Shown piece after piece: positions 25,184-34,172 of a stretch of 64,000 bases of DNA; position 1 is the first letter of the stretch; each line of letters begins with the position of its first letter. The position numbers were made by a program, and so were the translations under genes. The stretch comes from DSXF01 sp964387495 (GTDB lineage: Bacteria; Chloroflexota; Anaerolineae; Anaerolineales; Villigracilaceae). Location: contig CAYLXB010000009.1 in NCBI GenBank assembly GCA_964387495.1, positions 1-64,000 on the forward strand, written 5' to 3'. A model generated the notes under the pieces. It searched no databases. It had not been told where the DNA came from and saw nothing but the letters and a program-made list of their open reading frames with translations.

Positions 25184-26359
25184 ATGGCCCTAAACTTTCA
25201 GCAGATCTTCGAAAAGATCAAAGCGATTGGCCTTGAAGCCCGCTCCCGCCGGGAAAAACTGGAAAGCCTTCGGGAAAACGCCCGCCGCCTGCTTGAAGAC
25301 TGGGCCGGTAAATCCGCAGAACTGAACGACAAGCTGGAACGCGCCCGCCTGACTGACCCATCCCTGCGTTGTGCAATCCCGCTGGACGAAGCCCTGAACA
25401 TTGCCCGGCAGCCGGGACCCGCCCCTTCTGAAGTGACCCTGCTCGCTGCTGATGGCTCCCAGATTGCCCCTGACCGGCATGCCGCCCTCTACTACGGCTT
25501 GGTTAACGTAGGCGCCATCTCCATGGAAACCGGTTCCGGCCGCGTCCCCGCCGTCTTCACCGACAGTCACCTGCTCTTCGACGACGAGATGTACACCGAA
25601 ACCGGTCTGTTGTCGGTTGAGGCCGTCGAACTCCAGCGCGACATTGCCGAACGGCGCATACTGCTCGACCTCGCTCAGCAGGTCACAGGCCCCTGCGTGG
25701 CCATCACCGACGGCCCGCTCGAATTGTGGGGCGCCAAGGGCGGCAGTGAAGAAGACTATCGCCGGAACATCGAAATCCACAAGTCCATCCTCTCGCAGAT
25801 GCAGTCCCGCCATGCCATCGTCGCCGGTTACGTGGACAAGCCCGCCGCGGACCTGGTCGTCCGTCTGCTGGAAATCGCCCGGCTCTCCTCGGATGAAGAG
25901 TTCAGGGAAATCCGCACCTGGCATCCCCTGCGCGGCGTGACCGACCTCTGGCTGTTCGGCCAGGTTTTACAGGCCGGCCAGCGCTCGGCTGTCTTTGGCT
26001 TGCAATCCGGCTCGCGCGCTCACTATACCGGCAGCCTGGCCCTGCACTTCTTCTACCTGAACGTCGGCGAAGGGCAGCATGCCTCCCTGGTGCGGGTTGA
26101 GATCCCCAAATGGGTGGCGGACGATGCAGAAAAATTGGATATACTTCATACATCTCTGCTCGGCCAGTGCCGCATGCTGGGCGCCCGGCCTTACCCCTAC
26201 ATCCTGCACCGCGCCCACGAGATCGCCGTGGTCAGGTTCGAGGAGAAGGAACAAGTCGAGCAGATGCTTGCCCTCGAACTGCGCCGTTCCGGTAGCGCAG
26301 TGGGCGAAAAATCCGGCAAGCAGTCGGCCAAGGATTTGCCGGGAAAGGCAAAAAGATGA
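25184..26359 (+). CDS. nurA: NurA-family 5'-3' nuclease
   Basis: 391 residues. The N-terminal ~65 residues are a charged helical region. The NurA nuclease domain follows with D90 in LLAADGSQIAPDRH, the conserved metal-binding DGSQ motif, D176 in CVAITDGPLELW, and a C-terminal stretch with LHRAHEIAVVRFEE. In archaea and some bacteria NurA digests DNA ends together with the HerA translocase during end resection. herA lies at the far end of the same gene run (29342), supporting the call. The basic tail (KQSAKDLPGKAKR) may aid DNA binding. A well-formed promoter precedes it. Confidence 0.85.
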   Translation: MALNFQQIFEKIKAIGLEARSRREKLESLRENARRLLEDWAGKSAELNDKLERARLTDPSLRCAIPLDEALNIARQPGPAPSEVTLLAADGSQIAPDRHAALYYGLVNVGAISMETGSGRVPAVFTDSHLLFDDEMYTETGLLSVEAVELQRDIAERRILLDLAQQVTGPCVAITDGPLELWGAKGGSEEDYRRNIEIHKSILSQMQSRHAIVAGYVDKPAADLVVRLLEIARLSSDEEFREIRTWHPLRGVTDLWLFGQVLQAGQRSAVFGLQSGSRAHYTGSLALHFFYLNVGEGQHASLVRVEIPKWVADDAEKLDILHTSLLGQCRMLGARPYPYILHRAHEIAVVRFEEKEQVEQMLALELRRSGSAVGEKSGKQSAKDLPGKAKR

Positions 26360-26558
26360 TGCGGCCGCATTTCGCTTCCGGCAGCTGGGATTTGTTCCTC
26401 GATTTGTTCCTCGGAAACAATTCGTCTGGAGATTCTGGCGGGGTCTTGATCAAACTGGAAAGCGATTTTTACGGAGTCGCAGATTGTCATGCCTGGCAGG
26501 GCCGGGTCCCCGCCGGGCATATTAAAACGCTCCCATCCGGGAAGGAGTCAGAGAGAAA

Positions 26559-27152
26559 ATGACATCCCTGCAGATCGGACATTTATTACGCGCCGGCACG
26601 ACCGGCTTTGTGGCCGGTTGTGCCGTCCCGCAGTTGGACGCCCCGGCCCTGGGGAGCTTGGTGCGCGCCCCGCTGGACGAAAGATACAGCGTGTACGGCC
26701 TGATCACCGACATTCACATTGACGATGATGGACTGGTGCGCCAGTTGGTCACAGCCGGCGATATCAGCCCCGAGGTCATGCACGACAACCGCGAGCGGCG
26801 CATCGTCCCGGTCGAGATGTCGGTTCTGGCCGTGGGATACGAGCAGGGTGGCCGGCTTTCGCACCTCCTGCCGCCGCGCCCGCCGCTCAGCCTGGACGTC
26901 ATCTATCTCTGCTCCGATGCCGAACTGGTCAGGTTCACCGCCGCCGGCCGGTTCGGCTATTTCCGCCACATCCTGCGCGCCGCGGATATCCCCACCGGCG
27001 AGGTGCTGGCCGCCCACATCCGGCAGGTCTCTTCCGCGCGCCGGGATGATTCCTGGGCCGGGGAAGCCACCCGGGAGTTGATCACCCTGCTGCGTGACGA
27101 CTACCCGGCCCTCATGTCCGTGCTGGGTGCGCTGGCTGAAGTTATCTCGTAG
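26559..27152 (+). CDS. HAS-barrel domain protein, NurA/HerA-associated
   Basis: 197 residues from ATG 26559 (AAGGAG 11 bases upstream). The first ~100 residues have the layout of the HAS barrel found at the N-terminus of HerA and of ATP synthase subunits: GHLLRAGTTGFVAGC, LGSLVRAPLD, YSVYGLITDIHID. The downstream HerA shows a comparable pattern (GYIVGGGLKES, YGLVTDLQLG). The C-terminal half is helical and unassigned. No nuclease or ATPase motif is present. It probably helps dock NurA on HerA or replaces the HerA barrel in part of the complex; this is inference from position and fold. Confidence 0.7.
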   Translation: MTSLQIGHLLRAGTTGFVAGCAVPQLDAPALGSLVRAPLDERYSVYGLITDIHIDDDGLVRQLVTAGDISPEVMHDNRERRIVPVEMSVLAVGYEQGGRLSHLLPPRPPLSLDVIYLCSDAELVRFTAAGRFGYFRHILRAADIPTGEVLAAHIRQVSSARRDDSWAGEATRELITLLRDDYPALMSVLGALAEVIS

Positions 27153-27159
27153 GGCTTAT

Positions 27160-28065
27160 ATGACCGGCACCAGACGCAAGGCTACCAAAACTTCCGCCTT
27201 CGGAACACCCGGCCGGGTCGCGCACGACTCGTCCGAATTTTACGCTGGCCGCCTCTACCATGGCCGGCCGCAGGGCGAAGAGGTTCCCTACCTCGAAAAT
27301 CCGCTTCCGCCCGCATCTCTCGACCGCATCCTCTGCCATTCTGCGGAAACCATGAGCGAACTGCCCGACTGCTCGGTGCATCTCATGGTCACCTCGCCGC
27401 CCTACAATGTCGGCAAGGAATATGATGAAGACCTGTCGCTGGAGGAGTACCTGGCCTTTTTGGGGCGCGTCTGGCAGGAAATATCCCGTGTGCTTGTCCC
27501 CGGCGGACGCATGTGCATCAACGTGGCCAACCTGGGCCGCAAGCCCTACATTCCTCTCCACACCTACATTGCCGACCAGGCCATCCGCCTCGGTTTCCTG
27601 ATGCGCGGCGAGATCATCTGGAACAAGGCCGCCAGCGCCTCCCCCTCCACGGCCTGGGGCAGCTGGAAATCCCCTGCCAACCCTACCCTGCGCGACGTCC
27701 ACGAATACATCCTGGTCTTCTGCAAGCAGACCTTCAAGCGCCACAACCCGGCCAAACGTGCCAGCACCATCAGCCGCGACGAATTCCTGGAATACAACAA
27801 ATCCATCTGGAACTTCGCCGCCGAACCCGCGCGCAAAGTCGGTCACCCCGCCCCATTCCCGGTCGAACTGCCGCGCCGTTTGATCCAGCTCTACACATTC
27901 GAAGGTGAGATCGTCCTGGACCCCTTCATGGGCAGCGGCCAGACCGCCCTCGCCGCCCTCAAATCGAACCGGCATTACCTCGGCTACGAAATCGATGAGA
28001 AATACGTTGAACTGGCCAACCGCCGCATCTGTGAACTGCAGGGGTCCACTCCAGGTGTGCTATGA
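27160..28065 (+). CDS. site-specific DNA methyltransferase, beta class, probably N4-cytosine
   Basis: 301 residues from ATG 27160, 7 bases after the previous stop. The catalytic motif TSPPYNVGKEY (residues 78-88) comes before the SAM motif LDPFMGSGQTALAAL (D254), the permuted order of beta-class enzymes. SPPY rather than DPPY or NPPY favours N4-methylcytosine. The target-recognition region lies between (about 165-235, including SPSTAWGSWKSPANP). No restriction endonuclease is visible nearby. Its place between the HAS-barrel protein and a UDG-like protein suggests self-marking of DNA for the NurA/HerA machine, which is inference. The last four bases overlap the GNAT start. Confidence 0.9.
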   Translation: MTGTRRKATKTSAFGTPGRVAHDSSEFYAGRLYHGRPQGEEVPYLENPLPPASLDRILCHSAETMSELPDCSVHLMVTSPPYNVGKEYDEDLSLEEYLAFLGRVWQEISRVLVPGGRMCINVANLGRKPYIPLHTYIADQAIRLGFLMRGEIIWNKAASASPSTAWGSWKSPANPTLRDVHEYILVFCKQTFKRHNPAKRASTISRDEFLEYNKSIWNFAAEPARKVGHPAPFPVELPRRLIQLYTFEGEIVLDPFMGSGQTALAALKSNRHYLGYEIDEKYVELANRRICELQGSTPGVL

Positions 28066-28667
28066 AAAAATACTCTCCAGATTCCAACCGGGAACCCTCC
28101 TTCCCAGAGCTGTCCACCAGCCGCCTCCTCTTGCGTGAGTTTCATATGCAGGATGCCCCGGCAGTCTTCGATATCTTCCGGCTCGAGGTGGTCAACCGCT
28201 ACCTGGAAACCGAGCTGATGCAGTCCATCGAGGATGCCGAACGACGCGTTATGAGCCGGATTTCCCTGTTCAGGGAGCACATGGGCTGCCGCTGGGCAGT
28301 CACCCTGCGCGACAATCCCTCCCGCGTGATCGGTTCTTGCGGATATTTCAGCGTGCGCCGCGGCACACAGACTGTGGAGGCCGGTTATGAACTCCACCCC
28401 GAGTTCTGGAACAAAGGGCTTATGACCGAGGCCGTGCAGGCGATGATCCGCTTCAGTTTTGGCCCGCAGGATCTGATGCCTGTCCACCGCATCGAGGCGC
28501 TGGTCACCCCCGAAAATACTGCTTCGATTCGAATCCTTGAAAAACTCGGCTTCGAAAGGGAAGGGCTGCGCCGTGAGTTCGGCTTCTGGCAAGGCCGCTA
28601 CCAGGACGTGTTCTTATATGCCCTGCTCGATCATGGAAAGGATGCCTCCCATGAAAATCCAGTGTAA
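28062..28667 (+). CDS. GNAT N-acetyltransferase (RimJ/RimL-like)
   Basis: 201 residues; ATGA overlap with the methyltransferase. Typical RimJ/RimL layout: TSRLLLREFHMQDAPAVFDI at the start, WAVTLRDNPSRVIGSCGYF, then ELHPEFWNKGLMTEAVQAM (acetyl-CoA loop region) and NTASIRILEKLGFEREG. It transfers acetyl from CoA to an amine, often a protein N-terminus or small molecule. The target is unknown. Its tight coupling inside the nurA-herA run may be incidental or may point to regulation of a partner protein. Confidence 0.9.
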   Translation: MKKYSPDSNREPSFPELSTSRLLLREFHMQDAPAVFDIFRLEVVNRYLETELMQSIEDAERRVMSRISLFREHMGCRWAVTLRDNPSRVIGSCGYFSVRRGTQTVEAGYELHPEFWNKGLMTEAVQAMIRFSFGPQDLMPVHRIEALVTPENTASIRILEKLGFEREGLRREFGFWQGRYQDVFLYALLDHGKDASHENPV

Positions 28668-29256
28668 TGATTTCCCCTGCCTCGATATTCGCCGCCAGTC
28701 CTATCTCATCCCAGAGATTGTTATTGACCCCCTCCGCATCTCCATCCTGCTCATCTCGGAAGCCGCCCCTGAAGACCCCGCTGATCATTACTACGCCGGG
28801 CAGAACTCCCTGTTTGCCCGCACCACCGTACTGGCCTTCCAGGATGCCGGGGCCCGGGTGCAATCCGTGCAGGATATTCTCGACCTGGGCGTCTACCTGA
28901 CCACCGCCGTCAAGTGCGGCAAGACCGGCTACGGCCTCGCAGCCGCCACTATAGTACACTGTTCCCATCTGCTTGAAAAAGAGATCGCCCTCTTCCCGAA
29001 CGTCAAGGTTTTCCTGCTCATGGGCGACGTGGCAATCAAGTCTGTCAACCTGATCGCCAAGCGCAGCGGTGAACCCCGCGTCATCCCGGCCGGCGCCACC
29101 TACAAGATCCGCGGCGGGGAATTCACCTTCCGCGGCGCCCGGGCCTTGCCGTCCTATGTCCAGGCCGGCCCGGCGTTTTTTGTGGAAAAGATCAAGCGCA
29201 GGATGATCGCTGAAGATATCCAAAAAGCACTACAGATCGTGAACGCTTCAGGCTGA
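28651..29256 (+). CDS. uracil-DNA glycosylase-superfamily protein
   Basis: 201 residues from ATG 28651, overlapping the GNAT gene by 17 bases; an ATG at 28642 is also possible. Features of the UDG fold: LLISEAAPEDPADHYYAG (motif 1 region, with Glu rather than the usual Gly-Glu-Ala pair), YLTTAVKCGKTGYG (motif A-B region), VFLLMGDVAIKSVN, and a final PSYVQAGPAFF in place of HPS. The canonical catalytic residues are altered, so activity on uracil is not certain; action on another damaged or modified base is possible. It is the fifth gene of the nurA-herA set. Confidence 0.75.
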   Translation: MKIQCNDFPCLDIRRQSYLIPEIVIDPLRISILLISEAAPEDPADHYYAGQNSLFARTTVLAFQDAGARVQSVQDILDLGVYLTTAVKCGKTGYGLAAATIVHCSHLLEKEIALFPNVKVFLLMGDVAIKSVNLIAKRSGEPRVIPAGATYKIRGGEFTFRGARALPSYVQAGPAFFVEKIKRRMIAEDIQKALQIVNASG

Positions 29257-29341
29257 ATTTATGAAAGAAGCCGGCAAACTGGTTGCAATCTTCACTGCAT
29301 CCATTAAACGACGCGATCCAACCTGAAAGAGCGAGGCTGAC

Positions 29342-31066
29342 ATGCTCAATCAAAAATCGAAAATCGAAAATCAAAAATTCGAAATTGGCTATATCGTTGG
29401 CGGCGGCCTGAAAGAATCCTTCCGCGCCCGGCTGACCGTCCCCTCCCACCAGGTGCAGGAGGGCGCCTTTGTCGTCATCCCTGCCGGCGGCTGGCAGTTC
29501 TATGGCTTGGTCACCGACCTGCAGCTGGGTGCCACCGACCCGCGCTTCGCCGATGAGCAGACCGAAATGCGCCTGCCGCCACCCCTGGCGCAGGCCCTGC
29601 ACGGCCAGACGCTCTTCACCAACCTGGAGATTCTGCCCGCCCTGATGCTCGAGCGCGGCCCGGAACCGGATGCGCCCGAGTATACTGCCTGGCAGGATGC
29701 GCATGCCGGAAAAACGCCCCGACCCCTTCCGGTCAAGACCGTTCCCCCTCACCACGCTTCCGTCCGCCTCGCCTCCGAGGGCGACATCCATGAGATCTTC
29801 GGGAATCCGGGCGATCCGGGCAATTTCGTCATCGGCTACACCCGTGAACAGGGACACCCCGTCTGTATCGATCTGGACCGCTTCGTCCAGCGTTCGGCCG
29901 GCGTCTTTGGAGCCACCGGCACCGGCAAATCCTTCCTCACCCGTATCGTCCTGGCCGGGCTGATGCACCACAGCAAGGCCTCTGTACTGGTCTTTGATAT
30001 GCACAACGAGTATGGCTTCGACGATACAGCCTCCGATACCGGTCTGCGCGTCACCGGCCTGAAGACCAAATTCGCTAGCCGCGTCCGTGTCGTCGGCCTG
30101 GGCGCCGGCACGACTATCCGCGGCGCTGCCCCCGACTTCAACCTGGAAATCGCCATGCCGGATATTACCCCGGCAGATATCGAACTGCTGACGCGTGAAC
30201 TGAATCTCAAGGAGACTACTCCCACCACCCTGCATGCCCTGGGCGTCTCCTTCGGCCGTGACTGGTTCCGGCGCTTCAAGGAAATGAACCGTGAGGAAGT
30301 CGAGATCGAGGACGACAAGGGTAAGTTAAAGAAGATTCCTCATCCCGGCAGCGTGGCCGCCTGGGCCGATGAGGCCGGTGTCAACATCATGGCTGCTGAA
30401 GCCCTGCAGGACAAATTGCGCCGGCTCTTCGACAAGGGCTACATCGTCGAGAAACCCGCTGCCGACTCCACCGGCGAGATCATCAAATCGCTTGAGGATG
30501 GCAAACATGTCATTCTCTCCTTCGGACAGGCCTACGAGACCGACCTGGATTACCTGCTGGTCTCCAATCTGCTCACCCGCAAGATCAGGCATGCCTGGGA
30601 AAACAGGACCAACGCCTTCCGTTCCACCGGCAAAGACGAGCCCCGCCAGCTTGTCATCGTGGTCGAGGAAGCCCATAAACTGCTCAATCGTGAGATGGCT
30701 GGCCAGACCACCTTCGCCACCATCGCCCGTGAGATGCGCAAATACTACGTCACCTTGCTGATCATCGACCAGCGCCCATCCCAGATCTACGACGAGGTCA
30801 TGTCTCAGCTCGGCACGCGCATCTCCGGCTGGCTGGGCGATGAGGACGACGTGCATGCCGTGCTCTCGGGCCTCTCGGGGCGCGAGTCTCTGCGCGGCAT
30901 GCTCGCGCGCCTCCAGCCCAAGGAAGAGGTGCTTCTGCTCGGTTGGGGCGTCCCCATGCCCCTCCCGGTGCGTTCCCGGCGTTATGATGCTGACTTCTGG
31001 CGCGAGTTGTTGGGCGCTGGCGGCAGGAAGGAAGAGGCGCAGCTCATGAAGGAAATTGGGTTCTAG
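29342..31066 (+). CDS. herA: HerA-type hexameric DNA translocase ATPase
   Basis: 574 residues. A HAS barrel (about 14-70; FEIGYIVGGG to YGLVTDLQLG) precedes the FtsK/HerA ATPase core with Walker A GATGTGKS (190-197), Walker B LVIVVEEAHKLL (E442-E443) and sensor-like IIDQRPSQIYDEVMSQLGTR, followed by the C-terminal segment EEVLLLGWGVPMPLPVRSR. It pumps DNA into the NurA nuclease in the archaeal system. ATG 29342 begins in an A-rich repeat that codes the first ~12 residues. The 85-base gap after the UDG-like gene is the largest in this run apart from that after nurA, but no terminator is seen there. Confidence 0.88.
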   Translation: MLNQKSKIENQKFEIGYIVGGGLKESFRARLTVPSHQVQEGAFVVIPAGGWQFYGLVTDLQLGATDPRFADEQTEMRLPPPLAQALHGQTLFTNLEILPALMLERGPEPDAPEYTAWQDAHAGKTPRPLPVKTVPPHHASVRLASEGDIHEIFGNPGDPGNFVIGYTREQGHPVCIDLDRFVQRSAGVFGATGTGKSFLTRIVLAGLMHHSKASVLVFDMHNEYGFDDTASDTGLRVTGLKTKFASRVRVVGLGAGTTIRGAAPDFNLEIAMPDITPADIELLTRELNLKETTPTTLHALGVSFGRDWFRRFKEMNREEVEIEDDKGKLKKIPHPGSVAAWADEAGVNIMAAEALQDKLRRLFDKGYIVEKPAADSTGEIIKSLEDGKHVILSFGQAYETDLDYLLVSNLLTRKIRHAWENRTNAFRSTGKDEPRQLVIVVEEAHKLLNREMAGQTTFATIAREMRKYYVTLLIIDQRPSQIYDEVMSQLGTRISGWLGDEDDVHAVLSGLSGRESLRGMLARLQPKEEVLLLGWGVPMPLPVRSRRYDADFWRELLGAGGRKEEAQLMKEIGF

Positions 31067-31107
31067 CCTTGATATGCCGGCACGACCTCCCAAAGGAAAA
31101 ACTTGCC

Positions 31108-31998
31108 ATGCAGGCACGCTTGAAACATTTACTTGTCCACGAACCCGGCTCCTGGCAGGAAACACTGCTGGCTTGCCTGCCTTTCCTCCTGCCCTGTTTC
31201 CTACTGGGCATATTCTCCCTCCGTGGGGTGGGATTCTGCCTGCCCGCCCCCCTGGGACTCGGCCTGCTGGGCCTGGCTGCCCTTTTTCTGGCGCTGCTGG
31301 GCATTGCCGGGTTGGGTGTCGGCCTGCCCCGCTGGAGCATGCCGTACGCCGGCCTTCTGGTCTCTGGCGTGGTATTCGTTGCCCTCGCGCCAGCTTTGCT
31401 TGCTCTTTTCTACGGTCGGTCTTCTGTTCCCTGGTGGTTGCGGATGCTGCTCCTGGAGGCCGTTTACCTCTTTGTACTACTTGCCCTCACTTTCCTGCTG
31501 GTCTGGTTGGCATCCAAAACACCTCTGACCCTTGCCTTCTGCACACAATTGCACAAAGACCGTAGCCTGGCTTCTTTGGCCATGTACGGTGGCGGGGTCG
31601 TTTGGATCCTCGGGATGTATGAAGAGTTCCCCCATGCCGGAGTCTATATCCTGCTCACGATAATTCCACTCATCTTTGGCGTCTGGCTTTACCTGCACAG
31701 CCGCTCTGGTTCCTGGCGGCTGGCAGCCCTCTCCCTGGGGTTCACGCTGGCCATGGGCGTCGCACTGATCGCACATGGCCACCTTGTTGACTGGGATTCG
31801 CCTGTTGTATTCCAGGCCGGCGGGCTGGTCATCACCCGGGCAGTCCTCAGTCTCCTCCTTGTCTGGCTGCTGGGCCTGGCCATGCTTTTCGTATCGTTCT
31901 TGCTGCCTCTCACCCCATGGAACAAAGCCTCTGCCATGGTACCGGAAACAAACAACGGCCATCAACAAGATGACCGTTGGCATTCGCTCAGGATGTAG
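31108..31998 (+). CDS. polytopic membrane protein, unknown function
   Basis: 296 residues from ATG 31108, chosen because AAAGGA lies 10 bases upstream (a TTG at 31069 has no such site). About eight hydrophobic segments: roughly 22-42, 46-66, 77-100, 112-135, 148-165, 169-187, 195-215 and 230-258. A polar tail ends GHQQDDRWHSLRM. No transporter or enzyme motif was recognised. It follows herA by 41 bases and may share its transcript, but no functional link is evident. The convergent PilZ gene ends 3 bases away. Confidence 0.6.
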   Translation: MQARLKHLLVHEPGSWQETLLACLPFLLPCFLLGIFSLRGVGFCLPAPLGLGLLGLAALFLALLGIAGLGVGLPRWSMPYAGLLVSGVVFVALAPALLALFYGRSSVPWWLRMLLLEAVYLFVLLALTFLLVWLASKTPLTLAFCTQLHKDRSLASLAMYGGGVVWILGMYEEFPHAGVYILLTIIPLIFGVWLYLHSRSGSWRLAALSLGFTLAMGVALIAHGHLVDWDSPVVFQAGGLVITRAVLSLLLVWLLGLAMLFVSFLLPLTPWNKASAMVPETNNGHQQDDRWHSLRM

Positions 31999-32001
31999 CG
32001 G

Positions 32002-32388
32002 TTACTTCCAGAGATGATCGTAGCCGTTCTCTTTGCCGCTGGACCGCGCTCCATATTTTTCCAGCATGCGCTGGAAGACAAGTATATTCTCCGCAGACAT
32101 GTTGATCAGTTCATAACCGATGTTATACGAGGATGGATCGATATGATCCTGGCGGCACCACTTGCTGCGGCCGATGAACACCAGCGACGTTGCCGGTGCA
32201 ATATCCTTCGTCAGGCTGAGACGAAAATGATCCACCTGTCCGTTGGGAATCGGTTCCCGGCTGTCAAGTCGAAAGCCTCCCAGGCTGATATCCAGCATCA
32301 CCCCGCGCGGTCGGGAAGCAATGGCATCGGTCACCGGTAAATAGTAGGACAGTTTCTTGCGTTCCATTGTCCTTCTTTCGAATGCCAC
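32002..32388 (-). CDS. PilZ-domain protein (c-di-GMP receptor)
   Basis: 128 residues. The GTG at 32388 is the start: AGGAGG lies five bases upstream, and this start keeps the full RRxxxR motif (R5-R6-x-x-x-R10, in FERRTMERKK), which an internal ATG at 32367 would lose. The second PilZ motif, DISLGGF, follows at about residues 33-39. Both motifs are needed to bind cyclic di-GMP, so binding is likely. The rest is a single PilZ barrel plus a C-terminal helix (ENILVFQRMLEKYG). The target process is unknown. An HD-GYP phosphodiesterase gene at 54887 shows that c-di-GMP is used in this organism. Confidence 0.88.
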   Translation of the reverse strand: MAFERRTMERKKLSYYLPVTDAIASRPRGVMLDISLGGFRLDSREPIPNGQVDHFRLSLTKDIAPATSLVFIGRSKWCRQDHIDPSSYNIGYELINMSAENILVFQRMLEKYGARSSGKENGYDHLWK

Positions 32389-32529
32389 AGGAACCTCCTC
32401 TCTTTACTTATTGTTTTCATTATACGATATTGAATGTCGGATTACAACATTTTTCTGAAAGTTTTCCTGCCTTTTCTTCTGGGAATTCCTCAGCGAGAAA
32501 CCGGTGAAAACGGGCGAACTGGGCATTCT

Positions 32530-33096
32530 TCAACCGCGTTCTGCCTTCCTTTTGATTGCCCGCAGCCACAGCACCCGGATGAAAGCACTGCCCATCGAAA
32601 TAACGCCCCAGTAAAAGGCAAATTTGCGCCGCGTCTGCGGCTCAGGCACATGGATGCGCGTCTCGGTACTGCAGCGCGTCTGCCCATTCGCGCTTTTGCT
32701 GACCATCAGGTTGGCAGCCACCTTTGCAAAGGCGGGATCCCCATATGCCAGGAAGGCCTGCGCATCCGGGATGTGCGGGGCTTCATCTCCGGCCAATTTC
32801 CAGAACTGGCCGACCATCCCAAAGACGATCTCGCTCCCTGCTGCCTCTGCCAGTGGGATGAACCCGCCTTTGTAGAGTTGCTCCAGGAATGCGCCCTCCT
32901 GGAATGATCCATGAACATTCTTCCTGAGCAGCCGGGCGGGCAGATTACGCAGGTCCAGCATCCAGAAGATCAAGGGGGAAAGCTCTGCAGGCGTCAAGGT
33001 TTTGATGGCTGCAAAAACCCGCTCCGGGGGCGCGTTGACGGTCAGGGCATGCACCTCGTGAAACTCGTAGGCAGGTAGGTATTGATCCAGTTGCAC
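32530..33096 (-). CDS. SRPBCC/START-like domain protein
   Basis: 188 residues from a GTG at 33096. The start VHALTVNAPPERVFAAIKTL is typical of polyketide-cyclase/SRPBCC lipid-binding folds, in which the first strand reads like V-x-A-P-P-E-x-V-F. Later segments IVFGMVGQFWKL and STETRIHVPEPQTRRKFAFYW fit the barrel, and the last part (SMGSAFIRVLWLRAIKRK) is a hydrophobic-basic helix. No catalytic role can be assigned. It lies 42 bases downstream of the prenyl synthase in the same direction. Confidence 0.7.
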   Translation of the reverse strand: MQLDQYLPAYEFHEVHALTVNAPPERVFAAIKTLTPAELSPLIFWMLDLRNLPARLLRKNVHGSFQEGAFLEQLYKGGFIPLAEAAGSEIVFGMVGQFWKLAGDEAPHIPDAQAFLAYGDPAFAKVAANLMVSKSANGQTRCSTETRIHVPEPQTRRKFAFYWGVISMGSAFIRVLWLRAIKRKAERG

Positions 33097-33138
33097 AGCT
33101 CATCCAATCTCGGAGGCCATTGAAGTTATGTCTCCGCC

Positions 33139-34128
33139 TCAGTTGTTGCGTCCCACCACTGCCCGCGCGGCCTCCTCCAGGGCCAGGCGTTCTGCCCCCT
33201 CCGGCAGGGTGGCCAGCGCCTCAAGCCCACGGCCCATAAAAACCCGTGCTTCGGCCGCGGCCGATTGGATCGCCCCATTATTCCGGATGGCATCCAGCAG
33301 CCGCTCCAGCCCCTGCACATCGCTGCGCTTGTGGGCGATCAAAGCCCGCAGGACAGAGTCGTCCGGGTGAGCCTCCAGGTAGTACAGTGTTGGCAGGGTG
33401 ACCACTCCCTGCCGCAGGTCGCTCCCCACCGGCTTGCCCAGCACAGCCGGGTCGCCGGTGAAATCCAGCACATCATCCATGATCTGAAAGGCCATCCCGA
33501 TCTCGTGGCCGAAACGGCGCGCCGCAGCTGCTGTTTCGGAGCCTGCCTGGCTTAACAAGGCCGCCGCCCCTGTCGCTAGTTCGAACAGGGTCGCTGTCTT
33601 GGCGCTGATCCAGCGGTAATACTCCTCCCGCATGGAGATACTGTGCTCGCGCAGTAGTTGCGCCAGTTCTCCATCCACCATCACTGCCATGCTTTCTGCA
33701 AAGAACTTCATCACGGCAGTGCTGTTGGTCGCTGCAGCTAGTTCTGCCGCACGCGTAAAGGCGAAGTCCCCGGCCAGCACGGTAGCGGCCGCTGACCAGT
33801 GCATGTTGAGCGTCTGCATGCCGCGCCGCAGCACCGAGTCGTCTATCAGGTCATCGTGGACGAGGCTGGCCGTATGCAGCATCTCGACCGCCGCGGCCAG
33901 GTGTACCAGCTGCCCCGGTTCGGCCCCCAGCAGGCTCCCCGTCAGCAGGGCCAGCCGTGGCCGGATCCGTTTTCCACCCGCCTGTACCAGCTGCCGCAAG
34001 GCCAGCGCCAGGCTGGCGTATTCCTCCGCCACCTGCACCTCCAACAAGGCTTCCACTTGCTGCAACTGTTCCTGAAGCGGGTCGAACACGGTCAGGGTCG
34101 GGTAAGTGCTTGTGGTTGTGTCGGTCAT
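33139..34128 (-). CDS. polyprenyl diphosphate synthase
   Basis: 329 residues. It is a trans-prenyltransferase with both Asp-rich motifs: LVHDDLIDDSVLRRG (first, DDxxD) and IMDDVLDFTGD (second), plus GGKRIRPRL near residue 52. It extends allylic diphosphates with isopentenyl diphosphate to make C15-C50 chains for quinones or lipid carriers. The residues before the first motif are small, suggesting a long product, but this is inference. It follows the GbsR-like regulator by 44 bases, and the promoter at 34737 probably serves both. Confidence 0.92.
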   Translation of the reverse strand: MTDTTTSTYPTLTVFDPLQEQLQQVEALLEVQVAEEYASLALALRQLVQAGGKRIRPRLALLTGSLLGAEPGQLVHLAAAVEMLHTASLVHDDLIDDSVLRRGMQTLNMHWSAAATVLAGDFAFTRAAELAAATNSTAVMKFFAESMAVMVDGELAQLLREHSISMREEYYRWISAKTATLFELATGAAALLSQAGSETAAAARRFGHEIGMAFQIMDDVLDFTGDPAVLGKPVGSDLRQGVVTLPTLYYLEAHPDDSVLRALIAHKRSDVQGLERLLDAIRNNGAIQSAAAEARVFMGRGLEALATLPEGAERLALEEAARAVVGRNN

Positions 34129-34172
34129 TTCGGTACCAATCGAAATTCAAACAGTAAAAAAATATCTCTGCC

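Noticed and set aside
26356..26562. 68-residue open frame between nurA and the HAS-barrel gene
   Set aside because: It overlaps the ends of both genes, has no ribosome site of its own and shows no recognisable domain; a short duplicated TTTGTTCCTCG explains part of it.
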